Shown: piece after piece, positions 33,434 to 41,013 of the stretch
How the letters are laid out: each line of letters opens with the position of its first letter
Numbering within the stretch: position 1 is the stretch's first letter
Source of the DNA: Parvibaculum sp046297875
GTDB taxonomy: Bacteria; Pseudomonadota; Alphaproteobacteria; Parvibaculales; Parvibaculaceae
DNA length: 64,000 nt
NCBI RefSeq assembly: GCF_046297875.1
Contig: NZ_JBKBHD010000001.1
Coordinates: 1,922,001 to 1,986,000 of the forward strand
Reading direction: 5' to 3'
Position numbers and translations under genes: made by a program
The notes under the pieces: model-generated
The model's database searches: none
Told to the model about the DNA's origin: nothing
The model's input: the letters and a program-made list of their open reading frames with translations, nothing else

Positions 33434-33946
33434 ATGAAAAAGGACGAACCTATCGAGCGGCACACGATTTCCGTTCTCGTGGACAACGAGGCGGGCGTGC
33501 TTGCGCGCGTGATCGGGCTCTTTTCGGGCCGGGGCTACAATATCGAGAGCCTGACGGTTGCCGAAGTGGACCAGGCGGAGCATACGTCGCGGATCACCGT
33601 GGTGACGTCCGGCACGCCCATGGTCATCGAGCAGATCAAGGCGCAGCTCGACCGGCTGGTGCCGGTCCACAAGGTGGTGGACCTGACCGTCGAGACGAAG
33701 GCCGTCGAGCGCGAAATGGCGCTTGTGAAGGTCGCGGGCTCGGGCGAAAAGCGCGTCGAGGCGCTGCGCCTGTCGGATGCGTTCCGCGCCCGCGTGATCG
33801 ACACGACGCATGCCTCCTTCATTTTCGAGGTGACGGGCACGCCGGAAAAGCTCGACGCCTTTATCGGGCTGATGCGCCCGCTCGGACTGGTTGATGTGTC
33901 GCGGACAGGCGTGGTGGCGATCGCCCGCGGTCCCGAAGCGATGTAA
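33434..33946 (+). CDS. ilvN: acetolactate synthase, small regulatory subunit
   Basis: 170 residues. The N-terminal ACT domain (HTISVLVDNEAGVLARVIGL, then FSGRGYNIESLTV) binds the end product valine and confers feedback control; the C-terminal domain contacts the large subunit. The length and motifs match IlvH/IlvN of other alphaproteobacteria. Gap to ilvB is 70 bp and to ilvC is 93 bp, the latter filled by a palindromic element. Confidence 0.95.
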   Translation: MKKDEPIERHTISVLVDNEAGVLARVIGLFSGRGYNIESLTVAEVDQAEHTSRITVVTSGTPMVIEQIKAQLDRLVPVHKVVDLTVETKAVEREMALVKVAGSGEKRVEALRLSDAFRARVIDTTHASFIFEVTGTPEKLDAFIGLMRPLGLVDVSRTGVVAIARGPEAM

Positions 33947-33958
33947 ACGAAACGACTG

Positions 33959-34007
33959 GAGCGTGTTTCCCAAAAGTGGCCGCCGGTTTTGGGATAAAAA
34001 CACGCTC
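33959..34007. repeat. rhizobial-type palindromic element between ilvN and ilvC
   Basis: Outer arms GAGCGTGTTT (33959-33968) and AAACACGCTC (33998-34007), and inner arms TCCCAAAA (33968-33975) and TTTTGGGA (33987-33994), around the loop GTGGCCGCCGG. This stem-loop resembles a palindrome I know from intergenic regions of Rhizobiales. It might attenuate or process the ilvBN-ilvC transcript. Confidence 0.75.
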
Positions 34008-34039
34008 AGCACTTTAAAGACGGACAAAGGACAAGAGCC

Positions 34040-35059
34040 ATGCGCGTTTATTACGACCGCGACGCGGACGTTAACCTGATCAAGAGCAAGAAAGTCGCCA
34101 TCATCGGTTATGGCAGCCAGGGCCATGCCCATGCGCTGAACCTGCGCGACTCGGGCGTGAAGGAAGTCGCCGTGGCGCTCCGCGCGGGCTCGGCCACCGC
34201 CAAGAAGGCGGAAGGCGAGGGCCTGAAGGTGATGACGGTTGCCGAAGCCGCGAAGTGGGCCGATGTGCTGATGATGCTGACGCCTGACGAGCTTCAGGCC
34301 GACATCTATTATGCGGACCTGCATGACAACATGAAGCCGGGCGCGGCGCTTCTCTTCGCGCATGGCCTCAACATCCATTTCAACCTGATCGAGCCACGCA
34401 AGGACATCGACGTGCTCATGGTCGCGCCGAAGGGCCCCGGCCACACGGTGCGTTCGGAATACAAGCGCGGTGGCGGCGTGCCGTCCCTCATTGCCGTCCA
34501 TCAGGACGCGACGGGCAACGCGCATGACGTCGGCCTCTCCTACGCCTCGGCGAATGGCGGCGGCCGCGCCGGTATCATCGAGACCACGTTCCGCGAGGAA
34601 TGCGAGACCGATCTTTTCGGCGAGCAGGTCGTGCTTTGCGGCGGTCTCGTCGAGCTCATCCGTGCCGGTTTCGAAACGCTGACGGAAGCGGGCTACGCGC
34701 CGGAAATGGCCTATTTCGAATGCCTGCACGAAGTAAAGCTGATCGTCGACCTGATCTATGAAGGCGGCATCGCCAACATGAACTACTCGATCTCGAACAC
34801 GGCCGAGTATGGCGAATACGTCACTGGCCCGCGCATCATCACGCCGGAAACCAAGGCGGAAATGAAGCGCGTGCTGCACGACATTCAGTCGGGCAAGTTC
34901 ACGCGCGACTGGATGCTCGAGAACAAGGTCAACCAGACGAGCTTCAAGGCGACGCGCGCGGCTGCAGCCGCTCACCCGATCGAAGAGGTCGGTGCGCGCC
35001 TTCGAGAGATGATGCCGTGGATTTCGGCGAACAAACTCGTAGACAAGGCCAAGAACTGA
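34040..35059 (+). CDS. ilvC: ketol-acid reductoisomerase
   Basis: 339 residues, class I length. It converts acetolactate or acetohydroxybutyrate to the dihydroxy acid using NADPH and Mg2+. The N-terminal Rossmann motif is IIGYGSQGHAHALNLRDSGV; the Mg-binding acidic residues are in the knotted C-terminal domain (DLFGEQVVLCGGLVELI and EYGEYVTGPRI). It follows ilvN with a palindrome between them and is closed by a strong terminator. Start ATG at 34040 follows GGACAAGAGCC. Confidence 0.98.
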   Translation: MRVYYDRDADVNLIKSKKVAIIGYGSQGHAHALNLRDSGVKEVAVALRAGSATAKKAEGEGLKVMTVAEAAKWADVLMMLTPDELQADIYYADLHDNMKPGAALLFAHGLNIHFNLIEPRKDIDVLMVAPKGPGHTVRSEYKRGGGVPSLIAVHQDATGNAHDVGLSYASANGGGRAGIIETTFREECETDLFGEQVVLCGGLVELIRAGFETLTEAGYAPEMAYFECLHEVKLIVDLIYEGGIANMNYSISNTAEYGEYVTGPRIITPETKAEMKRVLHDIQSGKFTRDWMLENKVNQTSFKATRAAAAAHPIEEVGARLREMMPWISANKLVDKAKN

Positions 35060-35090
35060 CGCGATCTCGCGAACAGCCCCTTGCATCATG

Positions 35091-35131
35091 GGCCCTCCGC
35101 GCAGATCGCGCGGGGGGCCTTTCTCTTTTTG
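35091..35131 (+). terminator. intrinsic terminator after ilvC
   Basis: 12-bp GC-rich stem GGCCCTCCGCGC / GCGCGGGGGGCC (one G-U) with loop AGATC, followed by TTTCTCTTTTT. It ends the ilvBNC region about 30 bp after the ilvC stop. Confidence 0.9.
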
Positions 35132-35141
35132 GAGAGGTCTC

Positions 35142-35837
35142 ATGCCTCCATCATTCGCTCCTCATGGCGCTGCCATCGCCTTTCTGCATACGGCGGCGCT
35201 CCATATCGAAACCTTCGAGCGCTTGCGTGATGAAATTGCGCCGGGCCTCAGGCTGCATCATGCCGTGCGCGAGGATCTGCTCGCCGCGACGGAGAAGGCA
35301 GGGCGCGTGACGCCCGCCGTCTCGCTCGATACGCAGGAGGCGCTGCTGGCTCTGGCGGAGGGCGGCGCGCGCGTCGTCGTCTGCACCTGTTCGACGCTTG
35401 GCGGCGAGGCGGAGAAGGCGGCGCGCGAGGCGGAAATTCCCGTCATGCGGATCGACCGGCCGATGGCCGACCGCGCGGTGCGCATGGGTGCCCGCATCGG
35501 CGTCTGCGCCGCGCTAGGCGCAACGCTCGCGCCCACGCGCGCGCTGATCGAAAGTTCGGCGGCGCGGGCGAAGCGCGATATTTCCGTCCGCGAGTTTCTG
35601 TTCGATGACGTCTGGTCCGCCTTCCGCGAAGGCCGTCTCGGCGATTATCATCAGGGCATCGCCGCACGTCTCGGCGAAGCGTCGCGCGAGGTCGATGTGC
35701 TGGTGCTGGCGCAGGCTTCGATGGCACCTGCGATCCCGCTTGCCGGTGCGCTCAACGCGCCGGTGCTGTCGTCACCGCGGATCGGCTTCGAGGAAGCGGC
35801 GAGGATTGCGGGCGTGAGCGTGGGGGAGACTGCTTGA
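35142..35837 (+). CDS. aspartate/glutamate racemase-superfamily protein
   Basis: 231 residues from ATG 35142, which has GGAGAGG upstream. The first catalytic-type cysteine region is VVVCTCSTLGGEAEKAA, near residue 75. The second region, where racemases carry their other Cys, reads VLVLAQASMAPAIPLAG, without cysteine. A one-cysteine Asp/Glu/hydantoin racemase-like protein could be a decarboxylase or isomerase rather than a racemase; this is inference. A conserved IPVMRIDRPMADRAV motif lies between. The gene sits directly behind the ilvC terminator, so it has its own promoter or reads through. The function is unknown. Confidence 0.8.
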   Translation: MPPSFAPHGAAIAFLHTAALHIETFERLRDEIAPGLRLHHAVREDLLAATEKAGRVTPAVSLDTQEALLALAEGGARVVVCTCSTLGGEAEKAAREAEIPVMRIDRPMADRAVRMGARIGVCAALGATLAPTRALIESSAARAKRDISVREFLFDDVWSAFREGRLGDYHQGIAARLGEASREVDVLVLAQASMAPAIPLAGALNAPVLSSPRIGFEEAARIAGVSVGETA

Positions 35838-35890
35838 ACCAATAATTCAAAGTGTCATGCCGGGGGTGACGAGTGTGGGAATGAAGTCCC

Positions 35891-36328
35891 TCAGCCCACT
35901 TCCATCCCGTATTTCGCCGCCTGCTCCGCGATGAAGGTGTCGATGTCGTGCAGCATTGCTTCCCATGCGGCGTCGGTCGCGTCGTCCCATTCGCTGCCGA
36001 GACTGTCACGGAAGCAATCCCTCACGACACGGAAGAATGTCGCAAAGGTTCGCGGCGGCACGCCGAGATTGCGGTGGTTCGTGAGTTCGCTCTGGATGAG
36101 CACCGGCGCATAGGCGCGGGGCCCGAGAAGATCGAAAACGCAATCGAGGGCTTCGACGAGCATATGCCCCTTGGCGCTGCCATCCGTATCGAGCACGAAG
36201 AGAGATTCCATTTCCGGCTGCTCGGCAAAGAGCCGCGCATAAACAAGCCCGGTCGGATCGCCTTCCACGTCCGCCACGCGCTCGATCGAGCGTTCGATAC
36301 TCTGCTTCTGATCGTCTGTGAGGCTCAT
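35891..36328 (-). CDS. globin-like protein
   Basis: 145 residues from ATG 36328 (MSLTDDQKQS). The pattern DPTGLVYARLFAEQPEMESLF, then LIQSELTNHRNLGVPPRTFA (proximal His85 expected), and FFRVVRDCFRDSLGSEWDDA is the single-domain bacterial globin fold (FHb-like without a reductase). It would bind haem and possibly O2 or NO. It has no operon partner: a dispersed repeat lies upstream. The family call rests on pattern, and the distal residue was not identified with confidence. Confidence 0.75.
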   Translation of the reverse strand: MSLTDDQKQSIERSIERVADVEGDPTGLVYARLFAEQPEMESLFVLDTDGSAKGHMLVEALDCVFDLLGPRAYAPVLIQSELTNHRNLGVPPRTFATFFRVVRDCFRDSLGSEWDDATDAAWEAMLHDIDTFIAEQAAKYGMEVG

Positions 36329-36350
36329 GGGTGTCTCCCTTGTTCTTGCT

Positions 36351-36480
36351 GTCATTGCCGGACTTGATCCGGCAATCCAGCAGCCGCCGAAAGGCGGCGT
36401 CTTCTTCACGAAGACTGTTCTTTTTGTCTGACGCTGAGTGTGAAGCTCTGGACCCCCGGGTCAAGCCCGGGGGTGACGAA
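36351..36480. repeat. dispersed intergenic inverted repeat, copy C
   Basis: The first module is GTCATTGCCGGACTTGATCC and its return arm GGCAATCCAG; the second is CTCTGGACCCCCGGGTCAAG with CCCGGGGGTGACG. Between them are two small hairpins: GCCGCC-GAAA-GGCGGC and GTCTTC-TTCAC-GAAGAC. It lies between the globin and hydrolase genes, both leftward. A short relic of the same family is at about 35853-35872. Confidence 0.72.
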
Positions 36481-36504
36481 CAAAGAGGGGAAAGAGCAAA
36501 AAGT

Positions 36505-37251
36505 CTATCCGTACACCATCCCGTGCCAGCCGGAGCGGTCGAAGGGGGACCAGTCGGCTTCGGTTTGTGCCAGCCGGTCGGCAATCGCCCAGAGCACAAG
36601 CGGGTTGAAGCCCATGCCGATATGGGTGGCCGGCACTTCGATATTGTCGGTGCGCGAGGAGGGGAGTTCGCGGCAGGCCTCCCAGGGCACGATGCCGTCG
36701 CTCTTCGAATAGATCGCGGAGCAGGGCACGGGCGGAGGCAGGCGGCGGCGCGCGGCGGCTTCGGGCTTGCGGCTGCCATCGACAGCGATGTCGGAGCCGA
36801 AGGGGCTCCCCAGTGTCACCACCTGGCGTACGGCAAAGGGAAACTCCCGCGCCAGTTCCCGCGCGAAAATGCCGCCGAGGCTCCAGCCGACGATGCTGAT
36901 GCGGCGGCCATAGCGATCGTAAAGCTCTTTGAGCCGTATACGGAGTTTTTCGTGCAGCTCGCGGCTCGGGCCCCAGTTGTGGCCCTGTTTCCAGGGATGA
37001 GCGGCGTAGCCCAGTTCTTCCAGATATCGGCGGATGACGAGGGTGGATTCGTCCCCTGTCAGCACGCCGGGCAGCACCAGCACGGCATGGCCGTCGCCGC
37101 GCGGGGCCGAGAGGAGAGCCGGAATGGCGGGCGCCAGCGTGCCAAGCTCCGCGAAGATGCGCAGTTCGCCGAGATAGGAAAGCCAGCCAGGCTCGCGCCC
37201 CGCGCCGTCTTTCCAATAGCCGCCAGTATCCGTCATCGAGGGCCCCTTCAC
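36505..37251 (-). CDS. alpha/beta hydrolase (lipase/esterase-like)
   Basis: 248 residues. The nucleophile elbow is GWSLGG with Ser124, preceded by RISIV and followed by IFARELAREFP. The N-terminal HAVLVLPGVLTGDESTLVIR places an oxyanion-hole region, and a C-terminal HIGMGFNPLVLW probably supplies the catalytic His. No signal peptide. A second ATG (37236) could be the start instead. Substrate unknown; it belongs to the PGAP1/lipase-like branch by look, which is a weak inference. Confidence 0.83.
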   Translation of the reverse strand: MKGPSMTDTGGYWKDGAGREPGWLSYLGELRIFAELGTLAPAIPALLSAPRGDGHAVLVLPGVLTGDESTLVIRRYLEELGYAAHPWKQGHNWGPSRELHEKLRIRLKELYDRYGRRISIVGWSLGGIFARELAREFPFAVRQVVTLGSPFGSDIAVDGSRKPEAAARRRLPPPVPCSAIYSKSDGIVPWEACRELPSSRTDNIEVPATHIGMGFNPLVLWAIADRLAQTEADWSPFDRSGWHGMVYG

Positions 37252-37308
37252 GCCAAGGCAGGATTATACCGCATTGCAGCATGAAGCGGCGGAATATTTC
37301 ATGCGCGG

Positions 37309-38241
37309 TCAGTGGGCGTGTCCGGCAGCGTGATCCGGGCAGCTTTCCTCTTCGATCTGCACCGTCGCATGGCCGATGCCGAATTCGGCGGCGAGCCGCG
37401 CCTTGATGGCGGCCAGCGCCATGCCGGGATCGATTCCCGGCGCGAGGCGAGCATGAAGGGTTGCCACAGCGCGGTTCGAGCCGAGCGACCAGGCATGGAC
37501 ATGGTGGACATCGGCAAGACCTTCGACATTGGCCATGAGGTCGCCGGCGATCCGCTCGCCTTCGGCGCCCTCGGGCGTTCCCTCCATCAGGACATGTGCG
37601 CTTTCGCGGACGATGCCGGCAGCGCTTCGCAGGATGAGGAGGGCGACGAGAACGGAGAGGAGCGGGTCGGCGATGGTGTAACCGGTCCCCATGATGATGA
37701 GGGCGGCGGCTATGGCGGCGACCGAGCCCAGCATGTCGCCCAGCACATGTACCATGGCGCCGCGCATGTTGAGCGTCTGTTCGCCGCCATGCAGCAGCTT
37801 GAAGGCCATGATGTTGACGAGGAGACCCGTAATCGCGATCGCCAGCATGGGCAAGCCCATGACGGGCGAGGGCGAGAGGATGCGGCTCGCGGCCTCGAAG
37901 AGAATCCATGCAACGACGCCGATCATCACAAGACCATTGGTGAAGGCCGCAAGGATTTCGGCCCGTGCATAGCCATAGGAGCGCGCCCCGTCGGCCGGGC
38001 GCTTCGCCAGCCGCGTTGCAATGAAGGCGAGAAAAAGCGCGCCTGTGTCGGTCAGCATGTGGCCGGCATCTGCGATCAGCGCGAGAGAGCCCGAGATCAC
38101 GCCGCCCACCGCCTCGATCACCATGAAGCCGCCGGTCAGCCACATGGCGAACATCACGCGCTTCTCGTTGCCAAGCCCGTCCGCATGCGGGCCATGCGCG
38201 TGGCCGTGATCGTGCGGGTGATGATGGTGATGCGCGCTCAT
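37309..38241 (-). CDS. cation diffusion facilitator (Zn2+/Cd2+/Co2+ efflux)
   Basis: 310 residues. A His-rich N-terminus (MSAHHHHHPHDHGHAHGPHA) is followed by six membrane segments up to about residue 205 and a cytoplasmic domain. Metal-site motifs: IADAGHMLTDTGALFLAF in TM2 and VHVLGDMLGSVAA in TM5 (HxxxD in both). The start overlaps the stop of the upstream ArsR-type gene in ATGA, forming a two-gene metal-response operon. It exports zinc or a related metal from the cytoplasm in exchange for protons. The C-terminus ends in HAAGHAH-like His residues. Confidence 0.95.
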   Translation of the reverse strand: MSAHHHHHPHDHGHAHGPHADGLGNEKRVMFAMWLTGGFMVIEAVGGVISGSLALIADAGHMLTDTGALFLAFIATRLAKRPADGARSYGYARAEILAAFTNGLVMIGVVAWILFEAASRILSPSPVMGLPMLAIAITGLLVNIMAFKLLHGGEQTLNMRGAMVHVLGDMLGSVAAIAAALIIMGTGYTIADPLLSVLVALLILRSAAGIVRESAHVLMEGTPEGAEGERIAGDLMANVEGLADVHHVHAWSLGSNRAVATLHARLAPGIDPGMALAAIKARLAAEFGIGHATVQIEEESCPDHAAGHAH

Positions 38242-38585
38242 TCGGCGTCCTCGTTCACATGGGCGATCATGTCGGAAATGACATGGGCCACGTGCTGGTC
38301 GTGTATCCGGTAGAAGATCTGCTTGCCGCGCCGGTCCGGCGTGACGAGGCGGGCTGCGCGCAGAAGCCGCAGATGATGGCTCACCAGCGAGAGCGAAAGA
38401 CCGAGCCTATCGGCAATATCGCTCACGGCCACAGGGCCTTCCAGCGTCGCAATCACGATGCGCAGGCGTGTCGGATCGCCGAGCATCTTGAACATGTCGG
38501 CGAGTTCGAAGGTCTTGTCGTCCGGCAGGGCGGGAGCGGACGGCCTTGCAACAGCCGTGGCAGCGGTTTTCGGGGCTGCGCTCAT
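38238..38585 (-). CDS. ArsR/SmtB-family metal-sensing repressor
   Basis: 115 residues from ATG 38585; an earlier in-frame ATG at 38615 lies inside the operator, so I rejected it. The winged helix FELADMFKMLGDPTRLRIVI, then LGLSLSLVSHHLRLLRAARL and KQIFYRIHDQHVAHVI, is characteristic, and the C-terminal HDQHVAHVISDMIAHVNED carries the Asp/His residues of an alpha-5 metal site (CzrA/SmtB type). It overlaps the efflux pump gene by four bases. Zinc is the likely inducer, by family. Confidence 0.93.
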   Translation of the reverse strand: MSAAPKTAATAVARPSAPALPDDKTFELADMFKMLGDPTRLRIVIATLEGPVAVSDIADRLGLSLSLVSHHLRLLRAARLVTPDRRGKQIFYRIHDQHVAHVISDMIAHVNEDAE

Positions 38586-38599
38586 GCCAACCTCATCAA

Positions 38600-38615
38600 T
38601 TGAACAACTGTTCAA
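38600..38615. promoter_or_regulatory. ArsR/SmtB operator
   Basis: TTGAACAACTGTTCAA: perfect TGAACA-AC-TGTTCA dyad extended by one base on each side. It lies 15 bp upstream of the repressor start codon (38585). The TGAACA/TGTTCA half-sites are those of zinc-responsive SmtB/CzrA-like repressors, so it should control the arsR-efflux operon. Confidence 0.85.
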
Positions 38616-38727
38616 GTGTTATCGGTTTGCGGAGCAGGGTGCAAGACCGAGATGCGTGGATACGGGGACATGTCCCATACCGGTCTCAATGTGCTAAACC
38701 GCCTCCAATTCAACCTTCGGAGGCCCC

Positions 38728-39927
38728 ATGCGCATCGGCACGCCGCTTTCCCCATCCGCTTTCCGCGTCATGCTTCTGGGCTCCGGCGAGCTTGGCAAGG
38801 AAGTGGTGATCGAACTGCAGCGGCTCGGCGTCGAGGTGATCGCCGTTGACCGCTATGAGAACGCCCCGGCGCAACAGGTCGCCCATCGCGCTCATGTGAT
38901 CGCCATGACGGACGCAAAGGCGCTTCGCGCGTTGGTAGAGAAGGAGCGGCCGCATCTTATCGTGCCGGAAATCGAGGCGATTGCGACGGACGAGCTTGCA
39001 CGGATCGAGGCGGACGGGCTTGCCGAGGTCATTCCCACGGCCCGGGCGACGCAGCTCACCATGAACCGTGAGGGCATTCGCCGTCTTGCCGCGGAAGAGC
39101 TTGGCCTGCCGACCTCGCCTTATGCCTTTGCCTCCACCGCAGCGGAATTGAAGGCGGCGATTGCGGGCGGCATCGGCTTTCCCTGTTTCGTGAAGCCAGT
39201 CATGTCGTCTTCCGGCAAGGGGCAGAGCCTGTTGAAAGGGCCGGACGATATTCAGCCCGCCTGGGACTATGCGATGGCGGGCGGCCGCGTCGAGGCGCCG
39301 CGCGTCATCGTCGAAGGGCTGATCGATTTCGACTATGAGATCACGCAGCTCACCGTGCGTGCCGTGGGCGCAAGCGGCCAAATCGAGACGCAATTTTGCG
39401 CGCCAATCGGCCACCGCCAGGTGAAGGGTGATTATGTCGAGAGCTGGCAGCCGCAAGAGATGAGCGCGAAGGCGCTTTCCGGCTCGCGCGACATCGCGGC
39501 AAAGGTCACGGGCGCGCTTGGCGGGCGCGGCATTTTCGGCGTCGAGCTTTTCGTGAGGGGCGACATGGTCTGGTTCTCGGAAGTGAGCCCGCGCCCGCAC
39601 GATACGGGCCTCGTCACGCTCATCACCCAACATCAGAGCGAATTCGCGCTTCATGCCCGCGCCATTCTCGGCCTGCCGGTCTCGGTCGAGCAGATTTCGC
39701 CGGGCGCCTCCGCCGTCATCTATGGCGGGCTGGAAGAAAAGGGCATTGCTTTCGAAGGTGTCGAAAAGGCGCTCGCCATTCCGGGCACAGATCTCCGGCT
39801 ATTCGGCAAGCCCGAGTCTTTCGAGCGCCGACGCATGGGTGTGGCGCTTGCGCGGGCGTCCGACACGGATGAAGCCCGCCGGATTGCGAAACAGGCGGCG
39901 GATGCCGTGACGCCCGTATCCGGGTGA
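38728..39927 (+). CDS. purT: phosphoribosylglycinamide formyltransferase 2
   Basis: 399 residues. An ATP-grasp enzyme that makes formyl-GAR from GAR, formate and ATP in purine synthesis. The N-terminus MLLGSGELGKEVVIELQRLG gives the preATP-grasp Rossmann part; the central ATP-grasp has FVKPVMSSSGKGQSLL and VEGLIDFDYEITQLTVR; metal binding is in FGVELFVRGDMVWFSEVSPR. Length is normal. AGGCCCC upstream of the ATG gives a usable ribosome site. Monocistronic, divergent from the arsR operon. Confidence 0.97.
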   Translation: MRIGTPLSPSAFRVMLLGSGELGKEVVIELQRLGVEVIAVDRYENAPAQQVAHRAHVIAMTDAKALRALVEKERPHLIVPEIEAIATDELARIEADGLAEVIPTARATQLTMNREGIRRLAAEELGLPTSPYAFASTAAELKAAIAGGIGFPCFVKPVMSSSGKGQSLLKGPDDIQPAWDYAMAGGRVEAPRVIVEGLIDFDYEITQLTVRAVGASGQIETQFCAPIGHRQVKGDYVESWQPQEMSAKALSGSRDIAAKVTGALGGRGIFGVELFVRGDMVWFSEVSPRPHDTGLVTLITQHQSEFALHARAILGLPVSVEQISPGASAVIYGGLEEKGIAFEGVEKALAIPGTDLRLFGKPESFERRRMGVALARASDTDEARRIAKQAADAVTPVSG

Positions 39928-40050
39928 GACAATGCCGCAAGGGGATTCAGGTTCTGTTAACCCTGAGGTTCGAAACCGGCAAATATGGCCGCGAGATTAC
40001 GAAACATTAGCGGCTGCGGGCAAGTATTCTCTCCGAAAGGAGTGCCCGAA

Positions 40051-41013
40051 TTGACGGAAGTTTCTGCCACGAATGTTGCCGGATGCGGCCAGACGCTGCC
40101 CGCAGAAATGCGCGCAGTGAAAAAGGGCCGCGCGGCGGCGCTTTCCGTCGTCACAAGCGCGGCGCTCACGGCGGTCAAATTCTTCATCGGCATTCTGTCG
40201 GGCTCGCTCGCGCTCATCGCCGACGCGCTGCAGGGATTTGTCGATGTCGTCATCGGCATCGTCACCTATCACGCCGTCACCTCTTCGGAGAAATCGGCAG
40301 ACGCACAGAACACCTATGGGCGCGAGAAAGTGGAGGCCATGGCCGCCTTCTTCGAATGCCTGCTGCTGAGCGCAATCTCCCTGTTCATCTGGATTACCGC
40401 TTTCAAGAAGATGCTGGTCGGCGGACCGCAGGTTCAGGTCGAGTTCTGGTTCATTGCCGTGATTGCCAGCGCGATCTGCGCGGATTTCGGGCGGAGTGTC
40501 TATCTGCGTCATACGGCGAGGGAGACGGGCAGCCTCGCGCTTTCCGCGAGTTCCTATCACTTCCTTGCGGATTCACTGTCGTCTGCCGTGGTTCTCGCCG
40601 GCCTTATGTTCGTGTGGCTCGGCTTCGAGACGGCAGACCTTGTCGCCACGATCTCGGTTGCAGCCTTCCTTACCTATTCGGCCTACAAGGTTGGCTCGCC
40701 TGCCGTGGACGCACTGCTCGACCGGTCGCATCCCGCGCTTTCATGGGCGGTCTATGGCCTCATTGCCGATGAATCAAGCGTCGCCGAGGTGCGCCAGCTC
40801 CGCCTCCGCAAGGCATCGCACAAATATTTCGTGGAGGCGGTCGTAGCGCTAGACGCAAATCTCACTTTCGCCGAAGCGGCGAAAGAGAAAGAACGGCTCG
40901 CACGGCTTGTCGAGGACAGGCTTGGCCATGCCGAGGTGATCGTCAGCGCCGTCCCGGACAGCCGGTGTGGCGAGGCGGCCTCGAATCCGAATTTCTCCAC
41001 AACCGTGCAATAG
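40051..41013 (+). CDS. cation efflux (CDF) family protein, atypical TM2 site
   Basis: 320 residues if the TTG at 40051 is the start; it follows AAGGAG eight bases upstream, while the ATG 22 codons earlier lacks such a site. Six membrane segments. TM2 reads LALIADALQGFVDVVIG, so the first ligand of HxxxD is Gln, while TM5 reads HFLADSLSSAVVLA with HxxxD intact. This mixed site suggests a metal other than zinc, or altered use. It overlaps at its 3' end a frame for an outer-membrane-like protein. The neighbouring genes do not form a metal operon. Confidence 0.82.
   Translation: MTEVSATNVAGCGQTLPAEMRAVKKGRAAALSVVTSAALTAVKFFIGILSGSLALIADALQGFVDVVIGIVTYHAVTSSEKSADAQNTYGREKVEAMAAFFECLLLSAISLFIWITAFKKMLVGGPQVQVEFWFIAVIASAICADFGRSVYLRHTARETGSLALSASSYHFLADSLSSAVVLAGLMFVWLGFETADLVATISVAAFLTYSAYKVGSPAVDALLDRSHPALSWAVYGLIADESSVAEVRQLRLRKASHKYFVEAVVALDANLTFAEAAKEKERLARLVEDRLGHAEVIVSAVPDSRCGEAASNPNFSTTVQ

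Noticed and set aside
31412..35143. Very long open frame (about 1240 codons) antisense to ilvBNC
   Set aside because: It is mirror-image of three well-conserved genes in a GC-rich genome, has His/Arg/Asp-rich composition typical of shadow frames, and no domain pattern.
36461..38143. 560-codon frame overlapping hydrolase and CDF genes
   Set aside because: The CDF and hydrolase frames carry family motifs; this frame is Arg/Pro/His-rich and featureless.
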